From: Methylococcaceae bacterium
GTDB taxonomy: Bacteria; Pseudomonadota; Gammaproteobacteria; Methylococcales; Methylococcaceae
Length of the DNA: 10,433 nucleotides
Direction of reading: 5' to 3'
NCBI GenBank assembly: GCA_012026715.1
Contig: VEPB01000270.1
Coordinates: forward strand, 1 to 10,433
The position numbers and the translations under genes were made by a program. This document shows positions 7,984-10,433 of this stretch, piece after piece. How positions within the stretch are numbered: position 1 is the stretch's first letter; every line of letters begins with the position of its first letter. The notes under the pieces were generated by a model, which did no database searches, was not told the origin of the DNA, and saw only the letters and a list, made by a program, of their open reading frames with translations.

Positions 7984-10227
7984 TCAGCTTTTGGCTAAGC
8001 TGACTAGCCGGGTGTCGCGCCCATTCTCCGGGAGTTCCCGAAGCCGTTCGATCGCAGCCAGATAGAACATCGTCGGCCCGTCGCCGGGAACATCGTGCAA
8101 CAAACGCTGAAACAGGGTTTGCGCCGTCGCCAGATCACCCTGGCGGTAACTCGCCAGACCCTTGGCGAATTGACGACAAAGCCATTGCAGTTCAGCACCC
8201 GCTTGCTGGCTTTCCAGACCCAGTAATTCGGCCACGGCCACCGGGCGCGACTTCCCCTCGAGCAGGAACTCGCCGAGCGGCCGCACGATGAATCCTCTCG
8301 CCTGATCCGCAATGGAAGCCGCCACCAGGATCGACGTCCCCAAGGATTTGCACAAATTCTCCATGCGAGAGGCGGTGTTGACGGTGTCGCCGGTGGCCCG
8401 GAATTCCAGGCGCTCCCGCGTACCCACGTTGCCCAGGCGGAACGGACCGGTGTTGACGCCGATGCGGATCGGCAGGTCCACCTCATGGACACGGCAAAAC
8501 TCCATCACCGCCTGATGCACCGTCAGCGCACAGCGGCACACCGCGTTAAATTCATCTTCCACCCGCTCCGTGCCGGCCCATAACGCCAGAACCGCGTCCC
8601 CGACCACGTCCGAAACGAATCCGCCTTCGGCTTTCACCAAAGGAAAAATCGTGTCGTAGTAGCTGTTCATGAAAGCACCCAGCGCCATCGGATCGAGTTC
8701 CTCGGCGACCCGTGTGTATTGGCCGGCATCGCTGTAAAAGCAAATCCCCCGCTCGATCACGATGCCTTGGCCGGCGTGGGGTCCCTGGCGTTCGGTCCTC
8801 ATGCGCTCCACCACCGCCTTCGGCACATACAAGCCGAAGGCCTCGTAGATCTGTCGCTTTTCGCGCTGCAACACCCGATAACGCGAGACCGCAGCGACGA
8901 TCAGGACCGTCGGAGTCACCACTCCGACCGGAACCACGCCGGGAAGCCACAGGTTGGACCGAACAAACTCAAGGTACGCCAAGGTCAGATAAGCAACGAC
9001 CAGGACGGCAACGGCCAGCAAGCGGCGTCCGGATAGTCCGACTATCGCCATCGTGCAGGCCAACAGCGCCCAGCCGGCGACGATGAGCAGTAGCGCCGGC
9101 TTGGGCAAGGTCCGCACGGCCGATCCGTCGATCAGGTTTCCGATCGCGGCGGCTGCCATTTCCACGCTGGACAAGGCCTTGTCCGGCGAATCCGAGAAAT
9201 AGGTGTAAAAACCGTGGTTGGTTTCCGGCTGGAGATCCTCGGCATATCCGACCAGAACGATCTTGTCGCGCAGATCGACGTCATGCGGCCCTTCCGGGCC
9301 GAGCAGGCGGGTGGCGGAATAGGTGCGGATCGTGCCAGGCGGCCCGTAGTGATTGAATCGCATCTGATCGCCGGCAAAGCAGCAATCCATCCAGGTCTTC
9401 CCCAGATCGCGGACGACCTGGGGAACGCCTTGGTATTCAAGGGCCTGTCTGATCGCCACTGCAAATTCCGGGTGACTCGCAAGAACCCCCGTCAAACCGT
9501 TCGCCAGGCGGCGCTCGGCGTTCGGCCCCAGGCTTCGGTCAAACTCCGGGAATTCCGGCGGCTCCAGTTTTTCCAGCAATGGCCCCAGTTCGCCGTAGGC
9601 GTTGCGGACGAACAGCGCCCGCAGCATCGCGACGGGAAAGGTCACCTCCCGCGGATCGCCTTCCACGTAAAGCCAGAAATGCTTGGCCAGGGAAACATGC
9701 CGCGGCACCGGGAAGGGGGCCACAGCCAAGGCCTGGCTGTCGAAGGCACCCACCGGCAAATCCGGGGTGTCGATAACCAGAGTGCCGAACAGCTCGGTTG
9801 AAGTCCGATAGCCCAGCACATGATCGCGCCTCAGGTTGCTCGCCAGCACCACCCGCCCCGCATCGGCAATCGCCTTGGCCAGTCGGGCGTCGTCCGCCGG
9901 ATCGCCAGGCCCTTTCAGGAACACGTTCAACCCGATCAGCGCGGCCTGCTGCTGGACCAACTGGTCGATCAAGCGGGCATAAACCCCGCGGGGCCAGTTT
10001 TCCGGTTCGTCCGGCAGATCCAGGAAATGGGCGGTGTTGCGATCCAGGTTGATGACCACGATCTGCTTCGGCGCCTGCCGGACGCCCCGAGCCAAGAACA
10101 ACAGCCTGAGCCCGACTTCCTCCTCCAGATACACCCCGAGCGGCGAAAGGAACAGTACGCACCCCAACCCTCCGACCAGCAAGGTCAGGAGCAGGATTCG
10201 CAGACTCTTCCGGCAGCGTTTCAGCAT
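7984..10227 (-). CDS. Membrane-bound CHASE2-class III adenylate/guanylate cyclase
   Basis: A 747-aa sensor. Layout: transmembrane segment 9-30, periplasmic CHASE2 sensing domain about 31-370 (with VVINLDRNT, NWPRGVYARLIDQL, KIVLVGYAED), three closely spaced transmembrane helices about 376-397, 403-422 and 426-447, a short linker, a class III cyclase domain about 490-670, and a C-terminal tail (about 675-735) with a TPR-like motif GLASYRQGDLATAQTLFQRL. The cyclase keeps both metal aspartates (Asp 500 in FYSDAGQYT, Asp 544 in VVGDAVLALW) and the transition-state Asn 617 and Arg 621 in GDTVNTASRME, so it is expected to be active, making cAMP or cGMP from the NTP. The purine-specifying Lys is Asp 540 and its partner is Arg 610, so substrate choice cannot be predicted. 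ATG 10227 is the first possible start (in-frame stop three codons upstream) and includes the first membrane segment; no Shine-Dalgarno is visible. The ligand sensed is unknown. Confidence 0.92.
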   Translation of the reverse strand: MLKRCRKSLRILLLTLLVGGLGCVLFLSPLGVYLEEEVGLRLLFLARGVRQAPKQIVVINLDRNTAHFLDLPDEPENWPRGVYARLIDQLVQQQAALIGLNVFLKGPGDPADDARLAKAIADAGRVVLASNLRRDHVLGYRTSTELFGTLVIDTPDLPVGAFDSQALAVAPFPVPRHVSLAKHFWLYVEGDPREVTFPVAMLRALFVRNAYGELGPLLEKLEPPEFPEFDRSLGPNAERRLANGLTGVLASHPEFAVAIRQALEYQGVPQVVRDLGKTWMDCCFAGDQMRFNHYGPPGTIRTYSATRLLGPEGPHDVDLRDKIVLVGYAEDLQPETNHGFYTYFSDSPDKALSSVEMAAAAIGNLIDGSAVRTLPKPALLLIVAGWALLACTMAIVGLSGRRLLAVAVLVVAYLTLAYLEFVRSNLWLPGVVPVGVVTPTVLIVAAVSRYRVLQREKRQIYEAFGLYVPKAVVERMRTERQGPHAGQGIVIERGICFYSDAGQYTRVAEELDPMALGAFMNSYYDTIFPLVKAEGGFVSDVVGDAVLALWAGTERVEDEFNAVCRCALTVHQAVMEFCRVHEVDLPIRIGVNTGPFRLGNVGTRERLEFRATGDTVNTASRMENLCKSLGTSILVAASIADQARGFIVRPLGEFLLEGKSRPVAVAELLGLESQQAGAELQWLCRQFAKGLASYRQGDLATAQTLFQRLLHDVPGDGPTMFYLAAIERLRELPENGRDTRLVSLAKS

Positions 10228-10324
10228 CGGCGTTCAGGCGAACCGAAAAGCCCAGGGTTGCTGAAATTTCCGACCATTCCTTGAGGAGATAAGGCTTAGA
10301 CGCACGCGATCGACGTGATGGATT

Positions 10325-10433
10325 TTATGGAAAGGCCAAGGAGTTTAGCGCGTATCCTGAAATGCCGGGACGAACGGACATCGCCTTGTCCCGATCCAGC
10401 ACCGGAACTCCCGCCACGGAGCGGAAATCGACA
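10325..10433 (-). CDS. Possible C-terminal end of an unrecognised gene (runs off the right edge)
   Basis: One minus-strand frame is open from the window edge to a TAA at 10325-10327 and reads VDFRSVAGVPVLDRDKAMSV then RPGISGYALNSLAFP. The mixed amino-acid composition and roughly two-thirds G/C at third positions look like coding sequence, more so than the arginine- and proline-rich opposing frame from the ATG at 10318. The cyclase starts 97 nt downstream, so the two could form an operon. The family is not recognisable from 35 residues. Confidence 0.35.
   Translation of the reverse strand, partial: VDFRSVAGVPVLDRDKAMSVRPGISGYALNSLAFP

Noticed and set aside
10318..10433. Plus-strand ORF from ATG 10318 to the window edge
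   Set aside because: No Shine-Dalgarno at usable distance (GAGGAG is about 30 nt away), Arg/Pro-rich, and the opposing minus-strand frame looks more like coding sequence.

Overview
The window looks like chromosomal DNA of a GC-rich gammaproteobacterium. A free-living proteobacterium, possibly a methylotroph or autotroph relative, would fit, but the genus cannot be fixed from the sequence. The basis is a typical RF3, a YceH/UPF0502 protein that closely matches the enterobacterial pattern, sigma70-type promoters and GC-rich third codon positions. No insertion sequence, CRISPR array, tRNA, rRNA or phage gene is visible.

Left part, minus strand, read right to left: prfC (peptide chain release factor 3, 4472-6052) has a perfect TATAAT -10 box in front. 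It is followed after only 23 nt by a very large SNF2-family ATPase (234-4448, GTG start, about 1404 aa), so the two probably share a transcript. After a 127-nt gap holding a good promoter and Shine-Dalgarno, the first 35 codons of transketolase (tkt) run off the left edge.

Middle, plus strand: yceH (UPF0502/DUF480, 6259-6933) diverges from prfC. It is followed by 392 nt without a protein gene but rich in structure: a GC hairpin just after yceH, an extended -10 promoter inside an inverted repeat, then about 140 nt that can fold into nested stems with a possible pseudoknot. This ends in two mutually exclusive hairpins, one with a T6 tract. It could be an attenuating leader (possibly a riboswitch) for the next gene or a free-standing small RNA. 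The next gene (7326-7850) is a small exported SleB-type cell wall hydrolase with a histidine-rich linker.

Right part, minus strand: a membrane-bound CHASE2-class III nucleotide cyclase (7984-10227) converges on the hydrolase across a 133-nt gap with large inverted repeats. Its catalytic metal aspartates and transition-state Asn/Arg are present, but the two purine-specificity positions are Asp and Arg instead of the usual Lys and Asp/Thr. A possible C-terminal end of another minus-strand gene sits at the right edge.

The genes fall into unrelated jobs: translation termination (prfC), nucleic-acid remodelling (SNF2), central carbon metabolism (tkt), an uncharacterised conserved protein (yceH), cell wall turnover (SleB type) and second-messenger signalling (cyclase). 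The candidate new element is the structured region upstream of the hydrolase.
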